DNA from: an uncultured Oscillospiraceae bacterium
Lineage (GTDB): Bacteria > Bacillota > Clostridia > Oscillospirales > Oscillospiraceae
Direction of reading: 5' to 3'
Length of the DNA: 7,382 nucleotides
NCBI GenBank assembly: GCA_910587395.1
Contig: CAJULJ010000101.1
Span: forward strand, 1 to 7,382
Shown here: one piece after another, positions 1-5,580 of the stretch
How the letters are laid out: the number at the start of each line of letters is the position of its first letter
How positions within the stretch are numbered: position 1 is the stretch's first letter
Position numbers and translations under genes: made by a program
Notes under the pieces: model-generated
The model's input: only the letters and a program-made list of their open reading frames with translations
What the model was told of the DNA's origin: nothing
Databases searched by the model: none

Positions 1-34
1 CGCACTTATACACCGTTCCGGTGTCGTGCGCCCT
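1..34 (-). other. oriT: Partial oriT, RSF1010/pIP501 (MobQ) type, nic at the window edge
   Basis: Read on the minus strand, a perfect 6-bp hairpin with GAA loop (ACACCGGAACGGTGT, positions 24-10) is followed at once by TATAAGTGCG (10-1). As I recall them, RSF1010/R1162 and pIP501-type origins of transfer have the same order: an inverted repeat, then TAAGTGCG, the nick, then CCCT. The predicted nick is therefore between position 1 and the base before the window. The outer bases 1-5 (CGCAC) also pair with 26-30 (GTGCG), and GTGCGCCCT at 26-34 suggests the full site is a larger imperfect dyad whose left arm begins AGGG just outside. The site lies 155 bp upstream of a relaxase of the matching family. 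In the inferred orientation the relaxase gene would enter the recipient last. Confidence 0.7.
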
Positions 35-48
35 GCCGGGGGCTTGTT

Positions 49-83
49 GCGTCCTGCGGACGCGATGGGGAAGTACCTTCCCC
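49..83. repeat. Two adjacent perfect hairpins in the mob leader
   Basis: GCGTCC/GGACGC (49-54 and 58-63, 3-nt loop) is followed 3 nt later by GGGGAAG/CTTCCCC (67-73 and 77-83, 3-nt loop). Together with the oriT hairpin they make three successive short hairpins with 3-nt loops. They may bind accessory factors of the relaxosome or regulate mob transcription. Neither is followed by a T tract, so they do not look like intrinsic terminators. No convincing gene was found between 35 and 188; GTGCGCC recurs at 26-32 and 93-99. Confidence 0.6.
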
Positions 84-188
84 AAACCCCTTGTGCGCCA
101 GCAAAAACGAAACATCCGCTCTGCGTCTGTTCCGCTTCCGCTGGCCTGTTATCCCTGCTGCTGACTGCGGAGAAAGAAGGAAAGCCAC

Positions 189-1628
189 ATGGCGATTTTT
201 CACTGTCCCATTCAAATCATTAAGCGCAGCATCGGCAAATCTGCTGTAGCTGCTGCCGCTTACCGGAGCGGCGAACGGCTGACAAACGAGTGGGACGGCA
301 TGACCCACGACTACACCCACAAAGGCGGTATTGTTCACACGGAGATCATGCTGCCCTCCCACGCCCCGCCGGAGTTTCAAGACCGCTCCACCCTCTGGAA
401 CTCCGTGGAGCAGATTGAGAAATCCAGTGATGCCCAGCTTGCCCGCGAGATCGAAGTTGCCCTTCCTGTGGAGCTGTCCCCCGCACAGCAGTTGGCCCTT
501 GTCCGGGCATTCGTCAAAGAGAATTTTGTTGCTGCTGGGATGTGCGCCGACTTTGCCATCCATGACAAAGGGACGGGGAATCCCCACGCTCACATTCTGC
601 TGACGATCCGGCCCTTGAAGCCGGACGGACGCTGGGGGCCGAAGTGTCGGAAGGTTTACGATCTGGACAGCCAGGGCAACCGTATCCCGGACGGCAAAGG
701 CGGCTGGAAGAATCACCGGGAGGACACCACCGACTGGAACCATCGGGAGAACGCCGAGAAGTGGAGGGCGGCGTGGGCCGCTTACGCCAATCGTGCGTTG
801 GAGGCGGCGGGCAGGCCGGAGCGCATCGACCACCGCAGCTATGAGCGGCAGGGTGTCGAAAAAATTCCATCAATTCACATGGGGCCTGCCGCCAGCCAGA
901 TGGAGCGCCGGGGCATCGCCACCGAGAAGGGGAACATCAATCGGGAGATCGCCGCTGACAATAAACTGCTGAAGGAGATCAAAGCCCGCATCACCCGGCT
1001 CTATAACTGGTCAAAGGAACAAGCCGAATCTGCTGTGCCCACCCAGGGCAAGGAGAGCATTGTCGCTAAGTTATGGCAGGCCCGGATGGACATGGCCGCT
1101 CCCTCTACCCGTACCGGCAAAATCAAGAAGCTCCAGGAGGATGCAAAGCTGTTCAGTCTGTTGCAGTCCAACGGTATCACGTCCATGCAGCAGCTTTATG
1201 AAAAAGTCTCTGCCATGAACAAGGACTATTACGATCTCCGTGGTCAGATCGTCAAAGCCGAACGCCGCATTGCTGTTCTGGATGAGCGTCTGCAAATGTG
1301 GGCGCAGTATCAGCAGTACAAGCCCATCCGCCAGAAGCAGGACAAGGTGAAACCGGGCAAACGGGAGAAATACCAGCAGGAGCATGAGAGTGAGTTAGCT
1401 GCTTTTGACGCTGCCGCTGATTTTCTGAAAGGGCTGAAAGAATCTGGCGAGGCGATCACGCCCAAGGCATGGCGGGCCGAGGTCACGAAGCTGACAGCAC
1501 AGAAGGATTTTGATTATCAGAAAATGCGTGATATGCGGGAGGACATCAAAGCTGTTGAAAACCTCCGCAAGACCGCCGACCGGCTGGCCCGTGAGGGACA
1601 GCACCAGCAGAGGGAAACTGAACGATAA
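189..1628 (+). CDS. mobA: MobA/MobL family (MobQ) relaxase
   Basis: This 479-residue protein is a conjugative relaxase that would nick oriT, stay covalently bound to the 5' end and pilot the strand into a recipient. Its N-terminus has the family opening MAIFHCPIQ with GKSAVAAAAYRSGE (16-29); Tyr25 is the likely nucleophile, at the same position as in RSF1010/R1162 MobA. The metal-binding histidine motif is HDKGTGNPHAHILL (125-138; His125, His133, His135). A further conserved block, HRSYERQG to NREI (215-254), closes the relaxase domain. Residues from about 255 to 479 are charged and helix-rich, probably coiled coil, and carry no primase or helicase domain that I can recognise. The start ATG has AAGGA at 177-181, spaced 7 nt. 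It lies directly downstream of the matching oriT, so it probably acts on that site and may autoregulate its own transcription by binding there. Confidence 0.93.
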   Translation: MAIFHCPIQIIKRSIGKSAVAAAAYRSGERLTNEWDGMTHDYTHKGGIVHTEIMLPSHAPPEFQDRSTLWNSVEQIEKSSDAQLAREIEVALPVELSPAQQLALVRAFVKENFVAAGMCADFAIHDKGTGNPHAHILLTIRPLKPDGRWGPKCRKVYDLDSQGNRIPDGKGGWKNHREDTTDWNHRENAEKWRAAWAAYANRALEAAGRPERIDHRSYERQGVEKIPSIHMGPAASQMERRGIATEKGNINREIAADNKLLKEIKARITRLYNWSKEQAESAVPTQGKESIVAKLWQARMDMAAPSTRTGKIKKLQEDAKLFSLLQSNGITSMQQLYEKVSAMNKDYYDLRGQIVKAERRIAVLDERLQMWAQYQQYKPIRQKQDKVKPGKREKYQQEHESELAAFDAAADFLKGLKESGEAITPKAWRAEVTKLTAQKDFDYQKMRDMREDIKAVENLRKTADRLAREGQHQQRETER

Positions 1629-1660
1629 TACTACGATTTTTACGAAAGGATTTTTGAATT

Positions 1661-1981
1661 ATGGATATGAACCCGTGGGAACGCCGCCAGAAAATTTTGG
1701 AGGTTTTGTGCCTCCGGCGGCATGATACTTATGGCAATCTGGCGCATGAGTTTAATGTCAGCACCGGGACGATTCGCCGTGACATTGTGGTGCTGACCTG
1801 TTCCTATCCGATTGAAACGGTCAAGGGCGGTCATGGAGGCGTCAGAGTGGCAGAATGGTTCCACCTTGACCGCAGGGCACTGAACTCTGCGGAGATCACG
1901 TTTCTCCGCAGACTGGCGGAATCGCTGGACGGTCCTGATCTGGAAATGCTCAACCGGATCATCGCTATCTTTTCGCATTGA
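1661..1981 (+). CDS. Small DeoR-like helix-turn-helix regulator
   Basis: The 106-residue product begins with a winged-helix domain of the DeoR/WYL-regulator type: the helix-turn-helix is roughly residues 20-41 (YGNLAHEFNVSTGTIRRDI) and the wing follows (IETVKGGHGGVRVAE, about 51-65). It lacks the large effector-binding or WYL domain of full-length DeoR-type proteins; the C-terminal 40 residues are a short helical region that may dimerise. AAAGGA at 1645-1650 precedes the ATG by 10 nt. It follows the relaxase by 32 bp and its stop codon overlaps the ribosome binding site of the next gene, so the three are probably cotranscribed. A role as local repressor of the mob or replication genes is inference; the operator is not identifiable here. 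Confidence 0.8.
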   Translation: MDMNPWERRQKILEVLCLRRHDTYGNLAHEFNVSTGTIRRDIVVLTCSYPIETVKGGHGGVRVAEWFHLDRRALNSAEITFLRRLAESLDGPDLEMLNRIIAIFSH

Positions 1982-1993
1982 GGGAGGGCCGCT

Positions 1994-2974
1994 ATGCGTG
2001 TGAGAATCAGCAGTATCAAAATCAACCCCGGACGGCGTGAAGCCGAACCAAAGGCCGTTGAGGAACTGGCCCGGAGCATCGCTGCCGTGGGCCTGCTCAA
2101 CCCGATCACTCTCGACCAGCACAACACCCTGGTTGCCGGCCTGCACCGTTTGGAGGCGGCAAAGCTGCTGGGCTGGACGGAGATCGAGTGTACCGCTATC
2201 GGCATGAATACTGTCCAGGCGGAGCTGGCCGAGATCGACGAGAACATTGTCCGCACCCGGCTGAACCGGCGGGAGCTGTGCGAACAGCTTTTGCGCCGGA
2301 AAGAAATCTATGAAATGCTCCACCCGGAAACGAAAGCGGGCGCGGCACAGGCGGCGGGGATGAACCGCGCCATTGGCAATAACGTCAGTGCCAAATTGGC
2401 ACCCACGACAAAATCTTTTGTGGAGGACACTTCCGAGAAAACCGGAATGAGCAAGCGGGCCGTCAGCCGTCTGCTTCAGATTGCCAATAATCTGACCGGC
2501 GATGCCAGGAGAATTGTAGAAGCCAACAACATGACCCAGGACACCGCGCTGAAACTCTCCCGGCTCCAACATGACGAACAGGTTGAAGCGGCCTCTATGC
2601 TGGCAGCCGGAACTATGGAATCGGTGGAGCAGTATCAGGAGTACCAGCGGGAGCGGCGAAGGGCAATCGCTATGTCCCGTCCGCTGTCAGACGATCCGCC
2701 TGTTGACACTCGGACGGAAGCCGAGAAAGAACAGGAAAAGCGGGAATCGCTGGACGGCCTTGTTCGTGAGTTTTGCCGGGTAGTTGAATATTTCCTCAAC
2801 CAGATGAAAATGTACCAGGGCTGTGCGGACGCTTTTGCGGAAATGTCCCAGCCGCAGATCAGCCAAGTGTGGGACAGCGCCGCCGCCGTGGATATGGCAA
2901 TCATCAGCTTTTCTAAGGCCGTAAAAGCTATCCAGGCAGAGAATGAAAACGGAGGACACGACAATGAAAACTGA
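1994..2974 (+). CDS. ParB/Spo0J-like N-terminal domain protein, no ParA partner in view
   Basis: The 326-residue protein has a ParB N-terminal domain: an opening RISSIKINPGRRE, the helix VEELARSIAAVGLLNPI (22-38), a box I-like motif VAGLHRLEAAKLLGW (47-61) and a box II-like motif ENIVRTRLN (83-91). A helix-turn-helix follows at about 148-166 (TGMSKRAVSRLLQIA). The C-terminal 100 residues are helical with a very charged segment (238-252), probably for dimerisation. Canonical ParB has GERR in the CTP-binding box I; here it is GLHR, as in divergent ParB-like proteins of mobile elements, so CTP-dependent sliding is uncertain. GGGAGGG at 1982-1988 gives a very strong ribosome binding site 5 nt before the ATG. 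Possible roles are stabilising the excised circle or regulating the element. Its last codons overlap the next gene by 11 nt. Confidence 0.85.
   Translation: MRVRISSIKINPGRREAEPKAVEELARSIAAVGLLNPITLDQHNTLVAGLHRLEAAKLLGWTEIECTAIGMNTVQAELAEIDENIVRTRLNRRELCEQLLRRKEIYEMLHPETKAGAAQAAGMNRAIGNNVSAKLAPTTKSFVEDTSEKTGMSKRAVSRLLQIANNLTGDARRIVEANNMTQDTALKLSRLQHDEQVEAASMLAAGTMESVEQYQEYQRERRRAIAMSRPLSDDPPVDTRTEAEKEQEKRESLDGLVREFCRVVEYFLNQMKMYQGCADAFAEMSQPQISQVWDSAAAVDMAIISFSKAVKAIQAENENGGHDNEN
2951..2955 (+). promoter_or_regulatory. Ribosome binding site that fixes the start at 2964
   Basis: GGAGG lies 8 nt before the ATG at 2964. The in-frame ATG at 2943 would add seven residues (MKTEDTT) but places this motif inside the coding sequence and has no comparable upstream site. 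The 2964 start is therefore preferred. The site lies inside the 3' end of the ParB-like gene, so translation of the two genes is probably coupled. Confidence 0.75.
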
Positions 2975-3305
2975 CTATATCACCAGCACTCCCACCCTGC
3001 CGCCCCACCTGGTTTACCCCCGGTTCCTGCTGGGGCTGAATATCCGGCTGACCGCCAAGGAGGTCTACGCAATCATGCTGGATATGATACTGAACTCCGA
3101 GGCCGCGCAGACCGACAAGCGCGGGCGGCGTTATCTGGCGTTCTACAACAAGACCATCGCGGAGATCATCGACCGTACTCCCAGCACCGTAGCGCAGTCC
3201 CTGCGGGAGTTGGAGGATGTTGGGCTGGTGGAGAAGAAACTGATAGCCCTCCACACCCCCTATCACATTTACATCAAGTTACCCGCAGGAGAAAATGAAC
3301 CGTGA
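2964..3305 (+). CDS. Stand-alone RepA_N-like winged-helix protein
   Basis: The 113-residue product resembles the N-terminal DNA-binding domain of RepA_N plasmid replication initiators: an opening YPRFLL (18-23), then LTAKEVYAIMLDMI (29-42), a GRRYLAFY strand (54-61), a recognition helix region RTPSTVAQSLRELEDVGLVEKK (71-92) and a closing strand YHIYIKL (100-106). Plasmid RepA_N initiators are much longer, with a C-terminal domain; here the protein ends right after the winged helix. It may bind the element's origin or act as a copy or transcription regulator. It overlaps the ParB-like gene upstream and shares a 4-nt GTGA overlap with the next gene. Assignment to the RepA_N family is by pattern from memory; a generic MarR/DnaD-like winged helix is the alternative. 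Confidence 0.75.
   Translation: MKTDYITSTPTLPPHLVYPRFLLGLNIRLTAKEVYAIMLDMILNSEAAQTDKRGRRYLAFYNKTIAEIIDRTPSTVAQSLRELEDVGLVEKKLIALHTPYHIYIKLPAGENEP
3287..3291 (+). promoter_or_regulatory. Ribosome binding site for the GTG start at 3302
   Basis: AGGAG is 10 nt before the GTG at 3302. An ATG at 3295 is too close and opens a different short frame; the in-frame ATG at 3314 has no site of its own. This supports translation from GTG with a GTGA stop-start overlap. Confidence 0.5.
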
Positions 3306-3661
3306 TTGTCCACATGAACTATCAGCAGTACCGCACCGCCCGGAGGCTAGTACATAGCTGCTGTAACTATAACGGCGGGTGCTGTCTGCTCATGGACAAC
3401 GGTGAGGAATGTGTCTGCCCGCAGAGCATCACCTACTCACTGATCTGCAAATGGTTCCGCGCCGCTGTATTGCCCCTGGACGGTGTACTGTACGCGGCGC
3501 TGTTCCCCCAGGGCGGTATGAAGGTGTGTGTCGAGTGTCGGGGGCTGTTTCGCCCTGGCTCCAACCGGGCGAAATACTGCCCCGCCTGTGCCGCCAAAGT
3601 CCACCGCCGACAGAAAGCCGCCAGCGAACGGCGGCGCAGGGCATCAGGCGTGGACAATTAG
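3302..3661 (+). CDS. Cysteine-rich VLP family protein
   Basis: The 119-residue product has eleven cysteines and the family's naming motif Val-Leu-Pro (56-58, in AAVLPLDG). The N-terminal half carries paired cysteines at 20/21 and 27/28, then Cys37, Cys39 and Cys49. The C-terminal half carries a zinc-ribbon-like set, CVEC (76-79) and CPAC (93-96), around the stretch FRPGSNRAKY, and ends in a strongly basic tail (HRRQKAASERRRR). The arrangement suggests two metal-binding modules and nucleic-acid contact. The family is common in Clostridia mobile elements next to replication genes, but I know of no established function. It starts with GTG at 3302; an ATG start at 3314 would lose four residues. 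A 134-bp gap with a large inverted repeat follows. Confidence 0.8.
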   Translation: MIVHMNYQQYRTARRLVHSCCNYNGGCCLLMDNGEECVCPQSITYSLICKWFRAAVLPLDGVLYAALFPQGGMKVCVECRGLFRPGSNRAKYCPACAAKVHRRQKAASERRRRASGVDN

Positions 3662-3688
3662 GATTTTGAAAGCCTTGCTATTCAAGGG

Positions 3689-3765
3689 GTTGCGGGCCGT
3701 GGTCAATAGGGGGGCTGATACATTTCATTCCCAAGTCCTAAAACGCCCCCCTAACGGCCCGCAAC
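3689..3765. repeat. Bulged 21-bp inverted repeat between the VLP gene and the replisome organizer
   Basis: The outer arms GTTGCGGGCCGT (3689-3700) and ACGGCCCGCAAC (3754-3765) are perfect complements, and so are the inner arms TAGGGGGGC (3707-3715) and GCCCCCCTA (3745-3753). The right arms are contiguous while the left ones are separated by a 6-nt bulge (GGTCAA, 3701-3706), leaving a 29-nt loop. This fills most of the only sizeable intergenic gap inside the gene cluster. The right arm is not followed by a T tract, so a terminator is unlikely. It could be an mRNA leader structure controlling the next gene, a binding site, or part of a replication origin. No clear promoter could be read around it. 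Confidence 0.8.
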
Positions 3766-3795
3766 GGCCAATTCACGCAAAGGAGAAAGCTGCCT

Positions 3796-4542
3796 ATGGC
3801 TGACAATCGCAAATATTACTACCTCAAGCTGAAAGAAAACTATTTTGACGATGATTCCATCGTCTTGCTGGAAAGTATGCAGGACGGTATTCTGTACTCT
3901 TACATTCTGCTGAAGCTGTATCTGAAATCGCTGAAACATGGCGGGCGGCTCCAGCTTGACGAGAGCATCCCCTACACCCCGCAGATGATCGCCACCATCA
4001 CCCGCCAGCAAATCGGCACCGTGGAGAGGGCAATCAAGATTTTCTTGCAGTTGGGGCTTATGGAGCAGATGCAGGACGGGGCCTTTTACATGACCAACAT
4101 CGAACTGCTGATAGGCCAATCCTCCACCGAGGGGGAGCGGAAAAGGCGGGCGAGACAGGCAAATCGGATTGCGCTGAATCCTGGTGGACGAATGTCCGCC
4201 CATTGTCCGGACATTCGTCCACCAGAGATAGAGAGAGAGTTAGAGATAGAGATAGAGATAGAGAAAGAGAGAGAGTTAGAAAAGGGACACGCCGCGCCCG
4301 CCGTTTTGGGCCGATACCAGAATGTTTTGCTGTCTGCTGGTGAACTGTCCGAGCTGCAAGCTGACTTCCCCACCGTCTGTCAGGAGTACATCGAGAGGTT
4401 ATCCGAGTACATGGCATCCACTGGCAGGACGTACAAGAGCCATGCCGCCACCATTCGCCGCTGGATAGCGGATGACCGCCGCAAGGCCGCTCCCCCTGCC
4501 TGTAACCGGGATTATAGCGTAAAGGACGGTGACACAGTATGA
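3796..4542 (+). CDS. Phage replisome organizer-like replication protein
   Basis: The 248-residue protein begins like the N-terminal domain of phage replisome organizers (KYYYLKLKENYFDDDSIVLLESMQDG, about 6-31), continuing through YSYILLKLYLKSL (34-46), the Ile-Pro-Tyr segment (58-60) and a winged helix (MIATITRQQIGTVERAIKIF, 64-83). A basic stretch (ERKRRARQ, 114-121) leads to a low-complexity Glu/Ile/Leu linker at about 144-163, and then a C-terminal helical domain (172-228) with Tyr-Ile-Glu-Arg-Leu and AATIRRW. Such proteins bind the origin and bring in the helicase loader; the loader gene follows with a 4-nt ATGA overlap. AAAGGAG sits about 10 nt before the ATG. The linker is encoded by an 18-bp hairpin plus GA-rich repeats, described separately. 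The domain order resembles lambda O, with the origin possibly inside the gene. Confidence 0.85.
   Translation: MADNRKYYYLKLKENYFDDDSIVLLESMQDGILYSYILLKLYLKSLKHGGRLQLDESIPYTPQMIATITRQQIGTVERAIKIFLQLGLMEQMQDGAFYMTNIELLIGQSSTEGERKRRARQANRIALNPGGRMSAHCPDIRPPEIERELEIEIEIEKERELEKGHAAPAVLGRYQNVLLSAGELSELQADFPTVCQEYIERLSEYMASTGRTYKSHAATIRRWIADDRRKAAPPACNRDYSVKDGDTV
4181..4225. repeat. 18-bp perfect inverted repeat inside the replisome organizer gene
   Basis: The arms at 4181-4198 and 4208-4225 are perfect reverse complements, beginning CTGGTGGACGAATGTCCG, around a 9-nt loop. The motif ATGTCCG occurs once in each orientation in the arms and a third related copy (ATTGTCCG) runs from the loop into the right arm. 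The repeat codes for the junction between the N-terminal winged-helix domain and the linker, a stretch under weak protein constraint. It is a candidate binding site for the initiator within an intragenic origin. Confidence 0.9.
4225..4280 (+). repeat. Purine-rich GAGATA/GAGAGA tandem repeat tract
   Basis: Directly after the hairpin, about 56 bases contain only A and G apart from scattered T. Units of GAGATA occur at 4225-4230 and in three tandem copies at 4243-4260; GAGAGAGAGTTAGA occurs twice (4231-4244 and 4267-4280), 36 nt apart. The tract encodes the alternating Glu-Ile/Glu-Leu/Arg linker. Changes by 6-nt units would keep frame; slippage in the GA runs would not. Strong purine strand bias next to a dyad is also seen at the lambda origin. 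Confidence 0.85.
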
Positions 4543-5345
4543 CGGAGATCCGCAAGGACGAGTATCTTGACCCCGCTGACGGCCTTATCCATTGCCGCAA
4601 GTGCGGAGGCCCCCGGCAGGCCATCATACCCGACCCGTTCAAGGGCGGCAGCTTCAAGCCCCGCTGCGCCTGCCCCTGCCAGCAAGAGGCGGAGCGCCGC
4701 CGCAGGGAGGCAGAGGAACGCCGCCAGCGCATGGAGCGCATCAGGCGGCGCAAGGCCCAGGGACTTCAAGACCGCTACCTCTACGGCTATACCTTCGCCA
4801 ACGACAATGGCGAGAATCCTGTCATGGCGAAAGCCCACGCATACGTTGACCACTGGCCCCAGGCGTTCAAGCGGAACATCGGCCTACTGCTATTCGGGGA
4901 CGTTGGGACTGGAAAATCCTTCGCGGCCGGGTGCATTGCAAACGCACTCCTAGAGGCAGATATACCCGTACTCATGACCAATTTTCCCACCATCCTGGCC
5001 CGCCTGTGCGGGACGTTCGGAGAGGACAGAACGGACTTTCTGGACAGCCTGGGGGACTATGACCTCCTGATTATAGACGACCTGGGTGCGGAGCGCAACA
5101 CCGAGTATGCCCTTGAGCAGATGTTCAGCATCATCGACAGCCGGTATCGCTGTAACAAGCCGCTGATCGTGACTACGAATCTGAAGCTGGACGAATTGAA
5201 GCACCCGCGCGACCTCGCCCACGCTCGTATCTATGACCGGATTTTAGAACGCTGCGCCCCTATCCTTTTTGCCGGGAAGAACTTCCGGGAGGGCAACGCC
5301 GCCACCACCAAGGCGGCAGCGAGGCGCATCGTATCGCCAGAATAA
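4539..5345 (+). CDS. DnaC/IstB-like AAA+ ATPase, helicase loader
   Basis: The 268-residue protein has a cysteine-rich N-terminus (Cys19, Cys22, Cys43, Cys45, Cys47), probably a zinc finger, followed by a very basic Arg/Glu-rich helix (49-75). The ATPase core shows Walker A GDVGTGKS (120-127), Walker B LLIIDDLG (176-183), a sensor-1-like TTN (212-214) and a probable arginine-finger region ARIYDRI (229-235). This is the pattern of bacterial and phage DnaC/DnaI helicase loaders. Its ATG overlaps the stop of the replisome organizer gene as ATGA, and the nearest ribosome binding site (AAGGA, 4522-4526) is 12 nt away, so expression probably depends on translational coupling. Inferred job: load host DnaB at the element's origin. 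The related IstB proteins serve transposases, but no istA-type gene is adjacent. Confidence 0.9.
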   Translation: MTEIRKDEYLDPADGLIHCRKCGGPRQAIIPDPFKGGSFKPRCACPCQQEAERRRREAEERRQRMERIRRRKAQGLQDRYLYGYTFANDNGENPVMAKAHAYVDHWPQAFKRNIGLLLFGDVGTGKSFAAGCIANALLEADIPVLMTNFPTILARLCGTFGEDRTDFLDSLGDYDLLIIDDLGAERNTEYALEQMFSIIDSRYRCNKPLIVTTNLKLDELKHPRDLAHARIYDRILERCAPILFAGKNFREGNAATTKAAARRIVSPE

Positions 5346-5370
5346 TTTTGAAAATTGAAAGGAGCCGCCT

Positions 5371-5580
5371 ATGGCAAAAGCGAAGGAGCCTGTTATTACT
5401 GTCAGCACTGTGTTTGCAGGGAGGCAGACCGACAGGCAAGCCTTTATTGACTTAATCATACAGAAAAAAGAGATTGCTAAATCGCAAGTTGCGCTTGACA
5501 TTAGCGCTCCTGCACGGTATAATGAAATCACTCCAAACTGCGGCATACACAGCGGAACGGAGGTCATAAATGAGGACTAA
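5371..5580 (+). CDS. Small unknown protein coupled to the serine recombinase
   Basis: The 69-residue product (MAKAKEPVITVSTVFAGRQ at the start) has no motif that I can assign with confidence. It has an ATG with a strong AAAGGAG (5358-5364) 6 nt upstream, and its last codons overlap the recombinase start by 11 nt, with the recombinase ribosome binding site (CGGAGG, 5558-5563) inside it. These points argue for a real gene. The pattern of beta strand, Thr-rich turn and helix (VITVSTVF...DRQAFIDLII) loosely recalls TnpW-type small proteins encoded near TnpX-like recombinases, but that is a weak resemblance. Its position suggests a recombination accessory or directionality factor; this is inference. 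Confidence 0.65.
   Translation: MAKAKEPVITVSTVFAGRQTDRQAFIDLIIQKKEIAKSQVALDISAPARYNEITPNCGIHSGTEVINED

Noticed and set aside
26..34. GTGCGCCCT on the plus strand as the nick site
   Set aside because: The bases before it (GTC) do not match the TAA expected before GTGCG, whereas the minus strand at 10-1 has the full TAAGTGCG directly after the hairpin. It is better read as the other arm of the dyad.
26..223. 65-codon plus-strand frame in the mob leader
   Set aside because: It overlaps the oriT arms, two hairpins and the relaxase start, has no ribosome binding site and gives a low-complexity translation.
6..833. 275-codon minus-strand frame over the relaxase
   Set aside because: Antisense to the relaxase nucleophile and histidine motifs; the translation is Pro/Gly/Arg-rich with no domain.
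1640..2572. 310-codon minus-strand frame
   Set aside because: Antisense to both the DeoR-like and ParB-like genes, which have good ribosome binding sites and clear motifs.
2943..2963. Upstream ATG for the RepA_N-like protein
   Set aside because: It would put the GGAGG motif inside the gene and lacks its own ribosome binding site.
4225..4280. GA-rich repeats as a CRISPR array
   Set aside because: The units are only 6-14 nt, have no unique spacers and stay in frame within a coding sequence.
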